A stretch of 36,659 nucleotides of DNA from an uncultured Oscillospiraceae bacterium (GCA_944387065.1 CALXDM010000016.1:1-36659), one strand, 5' to 3'; shown: positions 9,773 to 18,620, counted from the stretch's first letter. Program-made: numbers and translations. The notes: generated by a model from the letters alone, not told the origin.

Positions 9773-11837
9773 CGGACTCTATCCCCGGCTGGCCGCCCAA
9801 AACCTGCGGCAGAACCGCCGCTTCTTCCTGCCCTACTTGCTGGCCCTGGTGGGGCTGTCCGCCGCGTTTTACGTCATGGCTGCCCTGGTCTTTGACCCCG
9901 GGGCCGGCCAGCTGCGGGGGGCCGAGTACGTCCAGGTCATGATGGGCCTTGGCATGGGCGTCGCCGGCCTCTTTTCCACTGTCCTGCTGCTGTACAGCAA
10001 CAGCTTCCTCATGAAGCAGCGCAAGCGGGAGCTGGGCCTGTACAACATCCTGGGCATGGGCAAGGGCAACCTGGCCCTGCTCCAGTGCTGGGAGAGCCTG
10101 TTCACCGCCCTGGTGGGCATTCCGGGCGGCCTGCTGTGCGGCGTGCTGCTCCACGCCCTGGCCACAGCCGGGCTCACCCGGCTGCTGCGCTTCCCCATCC
10201 CCTTCTCCCCCGGCCCATCCCTGCCCGCCATGGCCCTCACCGCCGCAGTCTTCGGCGCGCTGCTGGCCCTGGCCCTGCTGCTCAACCTGGGCCGGGTGGG
10301 GCTGGCAAACCCCATCCAGCTGCTGCGGGGCGGCCAGGTGGGGGAGCGGCCGCCCAAGACCCGCTGGCTCGCCGCCCTGGTGGGCGCGGCCTGCCTGGGC
10401 GGGGGCTACGCCCTGGCCGTCTCCATCACCGACCCCATGTCCGCCATCGCCTTCTACTTCTTGGCGGTGCTGCTGGTTATCGTGGGCACCTACTGCCTGT
10501 TCCTGGCCGGCAGCATCGCCGTGCTCAAACTGCTGCGGAAGAACAAACGCTTCTACTATCAGACCGGCCACTTCATCGGCGTGTCGGGGATGCTCTACCG
10601 CATGAAGCGCAACGCCGTGGGCCTGGCCAACATCTGCATCCTGTCCACCATGGTGATGGTGATGATCTCGGGCACCCTGTCCCTCTATCTGGGAACCGGG
10701 GAGCTCATCGCCGCCCAATACCCCTCCGACTTCCAGATCGAGGTGGGCTACAACCCTGGGATCACAGCCGCCAACGGCGGGGATCCCTTTGACCCCCAGA
10801 GCCTGGACAGCCTGGCCCGGCACTTCATGGATAGCCAGGGGATTCCAGTGGAGAGCGCCCGGTCTGTCACCTACCTGCGCCTGACGGGAGCGGCGAACAC
10901 CGTCACCCGGCGCATGGAGATCGGCGGTAAAGCCGACCGAACCACAGGACGCACCGTTTATCTGCTCACCCAGGATAGCTACGAGGGACTCACCGGCCAG
11001 CCCGCCCCGGAGCTGGGGCCCGGCCAGGCCGCCCTGTGCGGAACGCTGCCGGAGGAGCTGGGGCAAAACGTCACCTTCCAGGCACTGGCCGTGGGGGAGC
11101 ACGGCCTGACAGAGGCGGGTGAGCCCCTCACCGTTGACATCACCCAGACCCTGGAGGCCATCCCCTTCTTCTCCAACACCTTCGACATCTATGCCGCCGT
11201 GGCCCTGGTCCTGCCGGACCGCGCCGCCCTGGACGCCTTTGCCGCCCTGGAGGACGCTGTCTACGGTGCCGACTCCGCCGCCTACTATTACCTGGACCTG
11301 CTGGACCTGGACTGCACCCAGGAACAGGCGCTGGCGCTGGAGAATGCATGGTACGACTACAACCTGGGTGAGAACGCCTACGACGGCACCGGCAGCTGGG
11401 ACTATCTCTCCGTGTCCACCCGAGCCCGGATGGAGGTGGACGGCTACGCCATGGCGGGCGGCTTCCTGTTCCTGGGCATCCTGCTGGGAAGCGTGTTCCT
11501 GATGGCCACGGTGCTCATCATCTACTATAAGCAGGTTTCTGAGGGCTATGAGGACCGAGGCCGCTTCGAGATCATGCGCAAGGTTGGCCTGGAGGATGGG
11601 CAGGTGCGCGCCTGCATCCGCAGCCAGGTGCTCACCGTGTTCCTCCTGCCCATCGCCGCGGCTGCCGTCCACATCCTGTTCAACTTCAATCTGGTGGTCC
11701 AGCTGCTCACCCTGTTCTCCATCCGGGGGGTGCTCACCACCGCCCTGTGCACCCTGGGCACCCTGCTGGTGTTCTGCGGGGCCTACGCCGCGGTATACCT
11801 GCTCACCGCCCGCACCTATTACAAGATCGTGACGTAA
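9765..11837 (+). CDS. FtsX-like ABC permease, BceB-like
   Basis: This is a polytopic inner-membrane permease of about 690 residues. Membrane segments are evident at about 18-40, 55-80, 105-130 and 145-170, near the region carrying LYNILGMGKGN, a typical coupling segment of BceB proteins, then two or three more up to about 300. A large soluble region of over 200 residues follows, and three membrane segments end the protein. This layout matches peptide-antibiotic sensor/flippase permeases. The GTG at 9765 is preferred because it lies eight bases after GGAGG; a GTG at 9756 overlaps that site. The substrate is unknown. Confidence 0.85.
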   Translation: MRNGLYPRLAAQNLRQNRRFFLPYLLALVGLSAAFYVMAALVFDPGAGQLRGAEYVQVMMGLGMGVAGLFSTVLLLYSNSFLMKQRKRELGLYNILGMGKGNLALLQCWESLFTALVGIPGGLLCGVLLHALATAGLTRLLRFPIPFSPGPSLPAMALTAAVFGALLALALLLNLGRVGLANPIQLLRGGQVGERPPKTRWLAALVGAACLGGGYALAVSITDPMSAIAFYFLAVLLVIVGTYCLFLAGSIAVLKLLRKNKRFYYQTGHFIGVSGMLYRMKRNAVGLANICILSTMVMVMISGTLSLYLGTGELIAAQYPSDFQIEVGYNPGITAANGGDPFDPQSLDSLARHFMDSQGIPVESARSVTYLRLTGAANTVTRRMEIGGKADRTTGRTVYLLTQDSYEGLTGQPAPELGPGQAALCGTLPEELGQNVTFQALAVGEHGLTEAGEPLTVDITQTLEAIPFFSNTFDIYAAVALVLPDRAALDAFAALEDAVYGADSAAYYYLDLLDLDCTQEQALALENAWYDYNLGENAYDGTGSWDYLSVSTRARMEVDGYAMAGGFLFLGILLGSVFLMATVLIIYYKQVSEGYEDRGRFEIMRKVGLEDGQVRACIRSQVLTVFLLPIAAAAVHILFNFNLVVQLLTLFSIRGVLTTALCTLGTLLVFCGAYAAVYLLTARTYYKIVT

Positions 11838-11868
11838 CCCCAGTCGAGATAGAAAGGAGGGGATTGGG

Positions 11869-11952
11869 ATGCGCCGTGCCCTGTTGATCTCCGCCCTGGC
11901 GGGGGCCCTGGCGGCCGGTCTGGCCGGCCTGCGCGCCCTGCGCCAGCGGTGA
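11869..11952 (+). CDS. Small hydrophobic peptide (27 residues)
   Basis: A very strong AAAGGAGGGG site lies six bases ahead of an ATG that opens a 28-codon frame. The product starts MRRALLISALAGALAAG and ends LRALRQR: a single Ala/Leu/Gly-rich helix long enough to cross a membrane, flanked by arginines at both ends. It starts 31 bases after the BceB-like gene and a strong terminator follows, so it would be the last cistron of that operon. It resembles no family I know. It could be a small subunit or regulator of the transporter, or a chance frame; the ribosome binding site argues for a gene. Confidence 0.6.
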   Translation: MRRALLISALAGALAAGLAGLRALRQR

Positions 11953-11965
11953 CCGACCCCTGCCC

Positions 11966-12000
11966 GCCGGCCGCCCTTTGGGCGGCCGGCCTTTTCCTTC
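11966..12000 (+). terminator. Intrinsic terminator of the BceAB-like operon
   Basis: An 11-bp perfect stem GCCGGCCGCCC/GGGCGGCCGGC with loop TTT is followed by CTTTTCCTTC. It lies 14 bases after the small peptide gene. Confidence 0.85.
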
Positions 12001-12015
12001 CCCTTACATTTTGGC

Positions 12016-12044
12016 TTGACAGAAAACCGTCATCCCTTTACAAT
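12016..12044 (+). promoter_or_regulatory. Near-consensus promoter of rny
   Basis: -35 TTGACA (12016-12021), 17-base spacer, -10 TACAAT (12039-12044). It follows the preceding terminator by only 16 bases. Confidence 0.85.
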
Positions 12045-12049
12045 AGAAG

Positions 12050-12271
12050 GCAGATAATTTTGAAAAACCAGGCGATCTTCGCCTGTTTGAGCGGCCGCGG
12101 CGTCACCGGCACGTTTTTCATACAGCCCTTCGCGCGACCCCATTACACTCAAATACCAGGCCCAGAGCGGGTGGTTTTTCGATTATCGCGGTGTGTCCAT
12201 GCGGGCGCATCGCGTCTTCTTTATGCAATGCCGCAAAAAATCTACTTGTATTAGGAGGTGTGGAACCCGCC
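12050..12271 (+). promoter_or_regulatory. Untranslated leader of rny
   Basis: About 220 bases lie between the rny promoter and its ATG. They contain a perfect 6-bp hairpin AGGCGA/TCGCCT near 12070 and several GC-rich inverted segments, but no terminator and no riboswitch class I recognise. No credible gene is present. Confidence 0.45.
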
Positions 12272-13825
12272 ATGCAGATCTATCTCGCAATCCTGCTCAT
12301 GGCTGCCTGTCTGGCGGCGGGCGCGGGGGTAGGCGTTCTGTTGGGCTATCGCCGCCGCAAGGCCTTTGCCGAGCGGGAGATCGGCTCCGCCGAAGAAGAG
12401 GCCCGGCGCATCATCAACGAGGCCATCAAGAGCGCGGAGAACAAGAAGCGGGAGGCCGCCGTGGAGGCCAAGGAGGAGATCCTCAAAGCCAGAAACGAGT
12501 TTGAAAAGGAGGTCAAGGACCGCCGCAGCGAGCTCCAGCGCCAGGAAAACCGCCTGGGGCAGAAAGAGGAGAACCTGGACCGCAAAACCGAGAACATGGA
12601 GCGCAAGGAGGCGCTGCTCACCGCCCGCACCGCCGAGTTGGAGCGGGACAAGGAGGAACTGGAGCAGCTCAAGCACAGCCAGGTGGAGGCCCTGGAGCGC
12701 ATCTCCGGCCTGACCACCGAGGAGGCCAAGCGCTACCTCATCGAGCAGCTGGAGGAGGAGGTCACCCACGAGGAGGCCGTCAAGATCAAGGAGATCCAGG
12801 CCCACTTCAAAGAGGAGGCGGACACCTACGCCCGGGAGCAGATCGCCCTGGCCATTCAGCGCTGCGCCGCCGACCATGTGGCCGAGGCCACCGTCTCCGT
12901 GGTGCCCCTGCCCAACGACGAGATGAAAGGGCGCATCATCGGCCGGGAGGGGCGCAACATCCGCACCCTGGAGACCCTCACCGGCGTGGACCTGATCATC
13001 GACGACACCCCGGAGGCCATCACCGTGTCCTGCTTTGACCCGGTGCGCCGGGAGATCGCCCGGCTGGCCCTGGAAAAGCTCATCCTGGACGGGCGCATCC
13101 ACCCCACCCGCATCGAGGAAATGGTGGAGAAGGCCAAGCGGGAGGTGGACGCCACCATCAAGGCCGAGGGAGAGCGGGCCGTCTTTGAGACCAATGTCCA
13201 CGGCCTGAATCCCGAGCTGATCAAGCTGCTGGGCCGCCAGCACTACCGCACCAGCTACGGGCAGAACGTCCTCAACCACTCCATTGAGGTGGCCCATCTG
13301 GCCGGGCTGCTGGCCAATGAGATCGGCGCCAACGTGGCCGAGGCCAAGCGGGGCGGCCTGCTCCATGACCTGGGCAAGGCCATCGACCACGAGGTGGAGG
13401 GCTCCCACGTCCAGATCGGCGTGGAGCTGGCCCGGAAGTACAAGGAGAGCGAGGACGTCATCCACGCCATCGAGGCCCACCACGGCGATGTGGAGCCCCA
13501 CACCATCGTGGCCTGCCTGGTCAAGGCGGCCGACGCCATCTCTGCCGCCCGCCCCGGCGCCCGCAAGGAGAACGTGGAGTACTATATCAAGCGCCTGGAG
13601 AAACTGGAGCAGCTCACCGCCGCCTTCCCTGGCGTAGACAAATCCTATGCCATCCAGGCCGGCCGCGAGGTACGCGTCATGGTCCGGCCGGAGGACATAT
13701 CCGAAGACCGCATGGTCCTGCTGGCCCGGGAGATCGCCAATAAGATCGAGGACGAGCTGGAGTACCCCGGCCAGATCAAGGTCAATCTGATCCGGGAGAC
13801 CAAGGCCATTGAATACGCCCGGTAA
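12272..13825 (+). CDS. rny: Ribonuclease Y
   Basis: RNase Y is the membrane-anchored endoribonuclease that starts mRNA decay in many Firmicutes. The 517-residue protein has one N-terminal membrane helix (2-25), a long charged coiled coil (about 35-190), a KH domain with IIGREGRN at 222-229, and an HD phosphohydrolase domain with the metal-binding pair H365-D366 in [10 protein letters not shown]. The start at MQIYLAILL follows AGGAGGTG by 12 bases; the frame is open further upstream, but those codons are not RNase Y-like. It is monocistronic between its own promoter and a strong terminator. Confidence 0.96.
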   Translation: MQIYLAILLMAACLAAGAGVGVLLGYRRRKAFAEREIGSAEEEARRIINEAIKSAENKKREAAVEAKEEILKARNEFEKEVKDRRSELQRQENRLGQKEENLDRKTENMERKEALLTARTAELERDKEELEQLKHSQVEALERISGLTTEEAKRYLIEQLEEEVTHEEAVKIKEIQAHFKEEADTYAREQIALAIQRCAADHVAEATVSVVPLPNDEMKGRIIGREGRNIRTLETLTGVDLIIDDTPEAITVSCFDPVRREIARLALEKLILDGRIHPTRIEEMVEKAKREVDATIKAEGERAVFETNVHGLNPELIKLLGRQHYRTSYGQNVLNHSIEVAHLAGLLANEIGANVAEAKRGGLLHDLGKAIDHEVEGSHVQIGVELARKYKESEDVIHAIEAHHGDVEPHTIVACLVKAADAISAARPGARKENVEYYIKRLEKLEQLTAAFPGVDKSYAIQAGREVRVMVRPEDISEDRMVLLAREIANKIEDELEYPGQIKVNLIRETKAIEYAR

Positions 13826-13830
13826 CCCCA

Positions 13831-13865
13831 AGGTGGCCGCTGCCCAGGCAGCGGCCACCTTTTTC
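13831..13865 (+). terminator. Strong terminator after rny
   Basis: A near-perfect 13-14-bp stem (AGGTGGCCGCTGCC and its complement) is followed by TTTTT-CC. It starts six bases after the stop. Confidence 0.9.
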
Positions 13866-13870
13866 CCTGG

Positions 13871-13899
13871 TTGCGCTTTTCCTATGCCTGTGCTATGAT
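13871..13899 (+). promoter_or_regulatory. Promoter of the DUF2156 gene
   Basis: -35 TTGCGC (13871-13876), 17-base spacer, -10 TATGAT (13894-13899), with TG two bases before the -10. It abuts the rny terminator. Confidence 0.65.
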
Positions 13900-13975
13900 A
13901 AAGGGCGTTGTGAATACAACCGGTAAAAAATCGGCTGTGGGTACACCCCGCCGATCACAGAAAAGGATGGACGAT

Positions 13976-14887
13976 ATGCACACCTTCCGATCCCCGGAGC
14001 TCTCAGACCGGCAGTGGGCCGTGCCCCTGCTGGCTGCCGAGGGCTGCCTGGGCTGCGAGTACAACTTCAACAATATGTATCTGTGGAGCCGGGCCTATCC
14101 CCAGAAGATCGCCCGGCTGGGGGACCGGCTGCTGGCACAGATCCGGGGCAGGCTGGGCACCAGCTACCTCTACCCCGCCGGAAGCGGGCCCCTGGCCCCC
14201 GCCCTGGACGCCCTGAGGGAGGACGCCGCCGCCCACGGCGTCCCTCTCACCCTGATCTGCCTCGCCCCCCAGCAGCGCCAGCGGCTGGAGGAGGAGTTCC
14301 CAGGCCGCTTCTCCTGGCAGAGCGACCGGGACGGCTGGGACTATCTCTACGACGTCAACCGCCTGGCCGACCTGGGCGGCAAGAAACTGCACGCCAAGCG
14401 CAACCACATCCACCGTTTTGACGATCAGTTCCCCGACTGGAGCTTTGAGCCCATCACCCCAGACAACGTCCCCGAGTGCCTGGAGCTGGAACGGGCCTGG
14501 GCTGCCCGCCGGAGGCAGGACGAGCCCGGGGGTGGGGAGGGGTCCCTGTCCGAGGAGACCGTGGCTGTCATCGAAGCCCTCTACCAGATGCAGACCCTGT
14601 CCCTGGAGGGGGGGCTGATCCGGGCCGGCGGCAAGCCCCTGGCCTTCTCCCTGGGCAGCCTGACCACCCCAGAGTGCTTTGACGTGCACTTTGAAAAGGC
14701 CGACGGATCCATCCAGGGCGCCTACGCCGTCATCAACCGGGAGATGGCCCGCATGGTGCGTGACCGCCATCCCCAGGTCCGCTGGCTCAACCGGGAAGAT
14801 GACCTGGGCCTGGAGGGGCTGCGCAAGGCCAAGCTCTCCTACTACCCCGACCTAATGCTGGAAAAATACACCGCCCGGGAGGTGTGA
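13976..14887 (+). CDS. DUF2156 (phosphatidylglycerol lysyltransferase C-terminal-like) protein
   Basis: The 303-residue product matches the stand-alone DUF2156 family, whose fold is a tandem GNAT-like domain shared with the catalytic part of MprF. Characteristic segments are CEYNFNNMYLWSR near the start, GGKKLHAKRNHIHRFDDQF in the middle and the C-terminal SYYPDLMLEKYTA. There are no MprF membrane helices, so this is not a full lysyl-lipid synthase, and the actual substrate is unknown. The ATG at 13976 is chosen for its eight-base spacing to AAAAGGA. A GNAT gene follows after four bases, so the two are probably one operon. Confidence 0.8.
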   Translation: MHTFRSPELSDRQWAVPLLAAEGCLGCEYNFNNMYLWSRAYPQKIARLGDRLLAQIRGRLGTSYLYPAGSGPLAPALDALREDAAAHGVPLTLICLAPQQRQRLEEEFPGRFSWQSDRDGWDYLYDVNRLADLGGKKLHAKRNHIHRFDDQFPDWSFEPITPDNVPECLELERAWAARRRQDEPGGGEGSLSEETVAVIEALYQMQTLSLEGGLIRAGGKPLAFSLGSLTTPECFDVHFEKADGSIQGAYAVINREMARMVRDRHPQVRWLNREDDLGLEGLRKAKLSYYPDLMLEKYTAREV

Positions 14888-14891
14888 GACC

Positions 14892-15722
14892 ATGGTGGAA
14901 ATACACCCTGCCCGGCTGGAAGATCTAGCCCAGGCCCAGCAGCTTTGGGCCCGGGTATTCGGAGATGACGCTGCCTTCCAGCGGGATTTTTACGCCCTCA
15001 CCGGCCTGGACGGCCCTCTGGTTCTTCTGGAGGATGGGCAGGTCCAGTCCATGCTGGCCCTGCCTGAGGTCACCCTGACCTTCCCGGACGGGCGCAGCGT
15101 CAAGGGCGGCTATGTCTATGCCTTGGCCACCCGACCGGAGGCCCGGGGGCGGGGATACGCCGCCCAACTGCTCGACTACGCCTGCCAGACCCTGAAGGAC
15201 TGTTTGGCCGACTGTATCCTCACCGTCCCCGCCCAGCCCTCCCTGTTCTCCTTCTTCGCCCGCTGCGGGTTTCTTCCCGCCCTCTATCACCGCCGTCTGA
15301 CCGCCAACCCCATCCCAACCCCGGCTACGCCCCTCTCCCCCCAGGACTATGCCGCCGTGCGGGAGGACCTGCTGTCCGGCATCGTTCACGTCACCCATAG
15401 CCCGGGGCAGCTGGAGGTGCAGCGCCGCCTTTGCCCTCATCCGGGCAGCGGCCTGTACCGGCTGGAGCTGGCCCACGGCCCGGGCTATGCCGCAGTGGAG
15501 TGCTGGCCCGCCGGCCCTGTGGTCAAGGAGCTACTGTGTGATCCACGGGACGAGGACCAGGGGGCCGGCGCCGCAGCTGCCCTGTGCGGCGGCCCCACCC
15601 AGGTGCGCCTGCCCCCCTTGCCCCAGGCGGGACAGCCCTTCGGCGCCATTCGCTGGCTGTACGGCCGCCCCGAGCGTTGGCCTCAGCCCCCCTGGGGATA
15701 CCTGGGCCTGGCCTTTGACTGA
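14892..15722 (+). CDS. GNAT family N-acetyltransferase
   Basis: The 276-residue protein has an N-terminal GNAT domain. Acetyl-CoA-binding motif A is seen as YALATRPEARGRGYAAQLLDY around residues 75-95, followed by SLFSFFARCGF, a typical motif B. The C-terminal half (about 135-276) lacks a recognised motif and may be a second, degenerate GNAT fold or a sterol-carrier-like domain, as in Eis-type enzymes. It begins four bases after the DUF2156 stop. The acetyl acceptor is unknown. Confidence 0.82.
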   Translation: MVEIHPARLEDLAQAQQLWARVFGDDAAFQRDFYALTGLDGPLVLLEDGQVQSMLALPEVTLTFPDGRSVKGGYVYALATRPEARGRGYAAQLLDYACQTLKDCLADCILTVPAQPSLFSFFARCGFLPALYHRRLTANPIPTPATPLSPQDYAAVREDLLSGIVHVTHSPGQLEVQRRLCPHPGSGLYRLELAHGPGYAAVECWPAGPVVKELLCDPRDEDQGAGAAAALCGGPTQVRLPPLPQAGQPFGAIRWLYGRPERWPQPPWGYLGLAFD

Positions 15723-15792
15723 CCTCCGCGTGAATATGCATTCATAATATTCAGTTTATCTCCCTTCAAAGGCCGAAATTTTCAATTTCCTC

Positions 15793-15821
15793 TTGCATTT
15801 TATTCATTTTTGGGGTATCAT
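15793..15821 (+). promoter_or_regulatory. Promoter of the amino-acid ABC importer
   Basis: -35 TTGCAT (15793-15798), 17-base spacer, -10 TATCAT (15816-15821), in an AT-rich gap. The start codon lies 58 bases further on. Confidence 0.65.
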
Positions 15822-15878
15822 GGGGCTGCCCCGAAGATCTGGGGTTGATTCTGATCTCAGGATAGGAGATGTGAGGAA

Positions 15879-16763
15879 ATGAAAACAAGAAGGAACCTGC
15901 TTGCCCTGCTGCTGGCCCTGGCGATGACCTTTGCCCTGGCCGCCTGCGGCGGGGACAGCCAGAACAGCCCCTCCCCTGATCCCGCCGGCTCCGCCTCTCT
16001 GGACCCCGAGCCCACCGGCAGCGGCAGTACCGGAGACTACGGCCAGTTCACCACCCTGGAGGAAGGCAAGCTCATCATGGTGACCAACGCCTCCTTCCCG
16101 CCCTATGAGATGACCGACGACGACAACAACGTCATCGGCATCGACCCGGAGATCGCCCAGGCCATCGCCAACAAGCTGGGCCTGGAGCTGGTCATCGACA
16201 ACATCGACTTTGACGTCGCCCTGCTAGCGGTGCAGGAGAACCGGGCCGACGTGATGCTAGCCGGGCTGACCTACCGGGAGGACCGGGACCTGGTGATGGA
16301 CTTCACCGACAGCTACGCCACCGGTGTACAGGTCATCATCGTCCGGGAGGGGGACGCCACCATCCAGGGCACCAATGAGAATCTGCAGCTGGTGGGGGCC
16401 GACGGTGCGGTGCTGGAGGACATCCAGATCGGCGTGCAGCGGGGCACCACCGGCGAGACCTATTGCCAGGACGCCCACGGCACCGACCATGTGACGTCCC
16501 TGGACAACGGTTCGCTGGCGGTGCAGGCCCTGCTCAACGGCCAGGTGGACTGCGTGGTCATTGACGACGGCCCCGCCCGGGAGTATGTGGCCGCCAACCC
16601 CGGCCTGGAGATCCTGGAGGGCAGCTACGTCACCGAGGACTACTGCGCCGCCGTGGACGAGGGCAACACCGCCCTGCTCAACGCGATCAACACCGCCCTG
16701 AACGAGCTGATTGAGGACGGCACGGTCCAGTCCATCATGGACAAATACATCGCCGCGGAGTAA
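15879..16763 (+). CDS. Amino-acid ABC transporter substrate-binding lipoprotein
   Basis: This family-3 solute-binding protein (294 residues) captures a polar amino acid outside the membrane. It has a lipoprotein signal peptide with lipobox LAAC and modified cysteine at position 23, then a Ser/Pro/Gly-rich linker to about residue 50. The binding lobes follow: VTNASFPPYEM, the DPEIAQAIANKLGLEL segment, and DVMLAGLTYREDRDLVMDF, all typical of His/Gln/Arg-binding proteins. It heads an operon with permease and ATPase genes; a 15-bp stem-loop sits between it and the permease. The exact ligand cannot be read from the sequence. Confidence 0.93.
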   Translation: MKTRRNLLALLLALAMTFALAACGGDSQNSPSPDPAGSASLDPEPTGSGSTGDYGQFTTLEEGKLIMVTNASFPPYEMTDDDNNVIGIDPEIAQAIANKLGLELVIDNIDFDVALLAVQENRADVMLAGLTYREDRDLVMDFTDSYATGVQVIIVREGDATIQGTNENLQLVGADGAVLEDIQIGVQRGTTGETYCQDAHGTDHVTSLDNGSLAVQALLNGQVDCVVIDDGPAREYVAANPGLEILEGSYVTEDYCAAVDEGNTALLNAINTALNELIEDGTVQSIMDKYIAAE

Positions 16764-16782
16764 GCCCGCGTTCCGGATGACC

Positions 16783-16816
16783 CCAAAGAGGAGCGGCTTG
16801 GGCCGCTCCTCTTTGG
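16783..16816 (+). repeat. 15-bp perfect intercistronic stem-loop
   Basis: CCAAAGAGGAGCGGC and its exact complement are separated by TTGG. There is no T-run after the stem on the plus strand. Such structures between binding-protein and permease genes commonly protect the upstream mRNA or cause partial termination, which gives more binding protein than permease. Confidence 0.75.
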
Positions 16817-16847
16817 CATCTTCATAGAGAGGGGGAACGATCAGCCC

Positions 16848-17636
16848 ATGGGTCTATCCGATTATTTTGAACTGTGGCGGGAGATGATGCTCTCCCGGGA
16901 TCCCGGCGTGGCCGACTCCGTCACCTGGTGGCAGGAGTTCTTTGTCCGCTTCTATCAGGCCTTCTTGGAGGGGGATCGCTGGCAGCAGTACTTACGGGGG
17001 GTGGGCGTCACCCTGCTGGTCACCGCCATGGCCCTGGCCATCGGCGTGGTCCTGGGTATCGTGGTGGCCATGGTGCGCACCGCCCACGACCAGCAGCGCC
17101 CCGGCCGCCGCAACCCCCTGCTGGGCGTGGTCAACCTGCTGTGTAAGGTCTACGTCACCGTCATCCGGGGCACCCCCATGATGGTGCAGATCATGATCAT
17201 GGGCATGGTCATTTTCTCCAGCAGCCGCAACTACACCATGGTGGGCGCCCTCACCTTGGGCATCAACTCAGGGGCCTATGTGGCCGAGATCATCCGGGGC
17301 GGGCTGATGAGCTTGGACGTGGGCCAGTCGGAGGCGGGGCGCTCCCTGGGCCTTGGTTACCTGGACACCATGCGCTTCATCGTCATCCCCCAGGCTTTTA
17401 AGGCCATCCTCCCCTCCCTGGGCAACGAGTTCATCATCCTGCTCAAGGACACCTCCCTGATCTCCATCATCGGGGGACAGGAGCTGGTCTACTTCGCCGA
17501 AAACATCGTCAACCGCACCTTTGAGGCCATGTTCCCCCTGGTGGGTTCGGCCTGTATCTACCTGGTGCTGGTGCTCATCTTCACCTGGCTGCAGGGCAAG
17601 CTGGAAAGGAGGCTGCGGCAAAGTGATCGACGTTAA
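16848..17636 (+). CDS. Amino-acid ABC transporter permease (HisM/GlnP family)
   Basis: The 262-residue inner-membrane permease has several predicted helices, among them [19 protein letters not shown] and the stretch around [19 protein letters not shown], which carries the RGTP motif of this family. The cytoplasmic EAA loop reads [19 protein letters not shown] followed by IPQAFK, the contact point with the ATPase. The first 50 residues are more hydrophilic than usual. Its stop overlaps the GTG start of the ATPase gene by 14 bases. Confidence 0.92.
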   Translation: MGLSDYFELWREMMLSRDPGVADSVTWWQEFFVRFYQAFLEGDRWQQYLRGVGVTLLVTAMALAIGVVLGIVVAMVRTAHDQQRPGRRNPLLGVVNLLCKVYVTVIRGTPMMVQIMIMGMVIFSSSRNYTMVGALTLGINSGAYVAEIIRGGLMSLDVGQSEAGRSLGLGYLDTMRFIVIPQAFKAILPSLGNEFIILLKDTSLISIIGGQELVYFAENIVNRTFEAMFPLVGSACIYLVLVLIFTWLQGKLERRLRQSDRR

Positions 17637-18345
17637 GCACCTGTCCAAATCCTTTGGTGACCACCTGGTGCTGGACGACCTGTCCGAGCACATCTCCCCC
17701 GGGGAGAAGGTGGTGATCATCGGCCCCTCCGGCTCGGGCAAGTCCACCTTTCTGCGCTGCCTGAACCTGCTGGAGACCCCCTCTTCCGGCTCCATCACCT
17801 TTGACGGGACGGTTCTCACCGACCCGAAAGTCAACATCGACCAGGTGCGCCGGAAGATGGGCATGGTGTTCCAGCACTTCAACCTGTTCCCCAACATGAC
17901 CGTGCTGCGCAACATCACCCTGGCCCCTGTCCGCACCGGCCTGATGGACCGGAACGAAGCCCAGGCCGAGGCGGAGAAGCTGCTGCGCCGGGTGGGTCTG
18001 CTGGACAAGGCCAACGCCTATCCCGCCCAGCTGTCCGGCGGGCAGAAGCAGCGCATCGCCATTGTGCGGGCCATGGCCATGCGCCCCAAAGTGATGCTCT
18101 TTGACGAGCCCACCTCCGCCCTGGACCCCGAGATGGTGGGCGAGGTTCTGGAGGTGATGCGGGAGCTGGCCCAGGAGGGCATGACCATGGTGGTGGTCAC
18201 CCATGAGATGGGCTTTGCCCGGGAGGTGGGCACCCGGGTGCTCTTCATGGACGGCGGGCGCATCCTGGAGCAGGACGAGCCCCATGCCTTCTTTGCCCAC
18301 CCCAAACAGCCGCGCACCATCGAGTTCCTCTCCAAAGTGCTGTGA
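17623..18345 (+). CDS. Amino-acid ABC transporter ATP-binding protein (GlnQ/HisP family)
   Basis: The 240-residue ATPase of the polar amino-acid importer has Walker [10 protein letters not shown] (34-42), Q-loop [13 protein letters not shown], signature LSGGQKQR, Walker [14 protein letters not shown] and the switch motif VVTHEMGFA. The GTG at 17623 is preferred: it begins [13 protein letters not shown], the usual N-terminus, and lies about nine bases after AAGGAGG within the end of the permease gene. A longer in-frame extension upstream is just the permease in another frame. Confidence 0.94.
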   Translation: MIDVKHLSKSFGDHLVLDDLSEHISPGEKVVIIGPSGSGKSTFLRCLNLLETPSSGSITFDGTVLTDPKVNIDQVRRKMGMVFQHFNLFPNMTVLRNITLAPVRTGLMDRNEAQAEAEKLLRRVGLLDKANAYPAQLSGGQKQRIAIVRAMAMRPKVMLFDEPTSALDPEMVGEVLEVMRELAQEGMTMVVVTHEMGFAREVGTRVLFMDGGRILEQDEPHAFFAHPKQPRTIEFLSKVL

Positions 18346-18350
18346 GCCAG

Positions 18351-18380
18351 CAGCCCCGGGCCCTTTGCCGCCCGGGGCTG
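18351..18380 (+). terminator. Terminator of the amino-acid ABC operon
   Basis: A perfect 10-bp stem CAGCCCCGGG/CCCGGGGCTG with a 10-base loop lies five bases after the stop codon. It is followed by AAACTTTG, so the T-run is poor. Confidence 0.6.
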
Positions 18381-18620
18381 AAACTTTGTGCCAATCCACG
18401 GAAGAAAAATCCTTGACATTGCTTATGTAAACTCTTTCTTGCAAGATTCATCGCAAGTTGCCTGCCAATGGCCTGTGGAAAACTTCGTGGAAGCTGTGGA
18501 AGCTTTGCAAGATCAGGGTTCGGTAATTTCTGGATTTCATCTTGTTTCAACTTTGGTGCAAGTTTCTCCCCGGCAAATTCATCAAACCCAATTATTTTGT
18601 GCGCAGCCTCAGATGGCGAG
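18381..18620. other. AT-rich gene-free island between convergent operons
   Basis: This 240-bp stretch has visibly lower GC than its surroundings. No credible gene is present: frames on both strands lack ribosome binding sites. It holds TTGACA at 18413 without a good -10, and a cluster of DnaA-box-like words, TGTGGAAAA (18474-18482), CGTGGAAGC (18486-18494) and TGTGGAAGC (18495-18503). The last two form a 9-bp tandem repeat. Function is unknown. Confidence 0.4.

Noticed and set aside
9735..11672. 645-codon minus-strand frame opposite the BceB-like permease
   Set aside because: The product is rich in Gln, His and Gly without motifs and has no ribosome binding site. The plus-strand permease explains the DNA.
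12251..13858. 535-codon minus-strand frame opposite rny
   Set aside because: It is a Leu/Gly/Asp-rich mirror of RNase Y, without a start signal.
18486..18503. Tandem 9-mers as a CRISPR or iteron array
   Set aside because: Only two adjacent copies exist with no spacers, and there are no cas or rep genes in the window.
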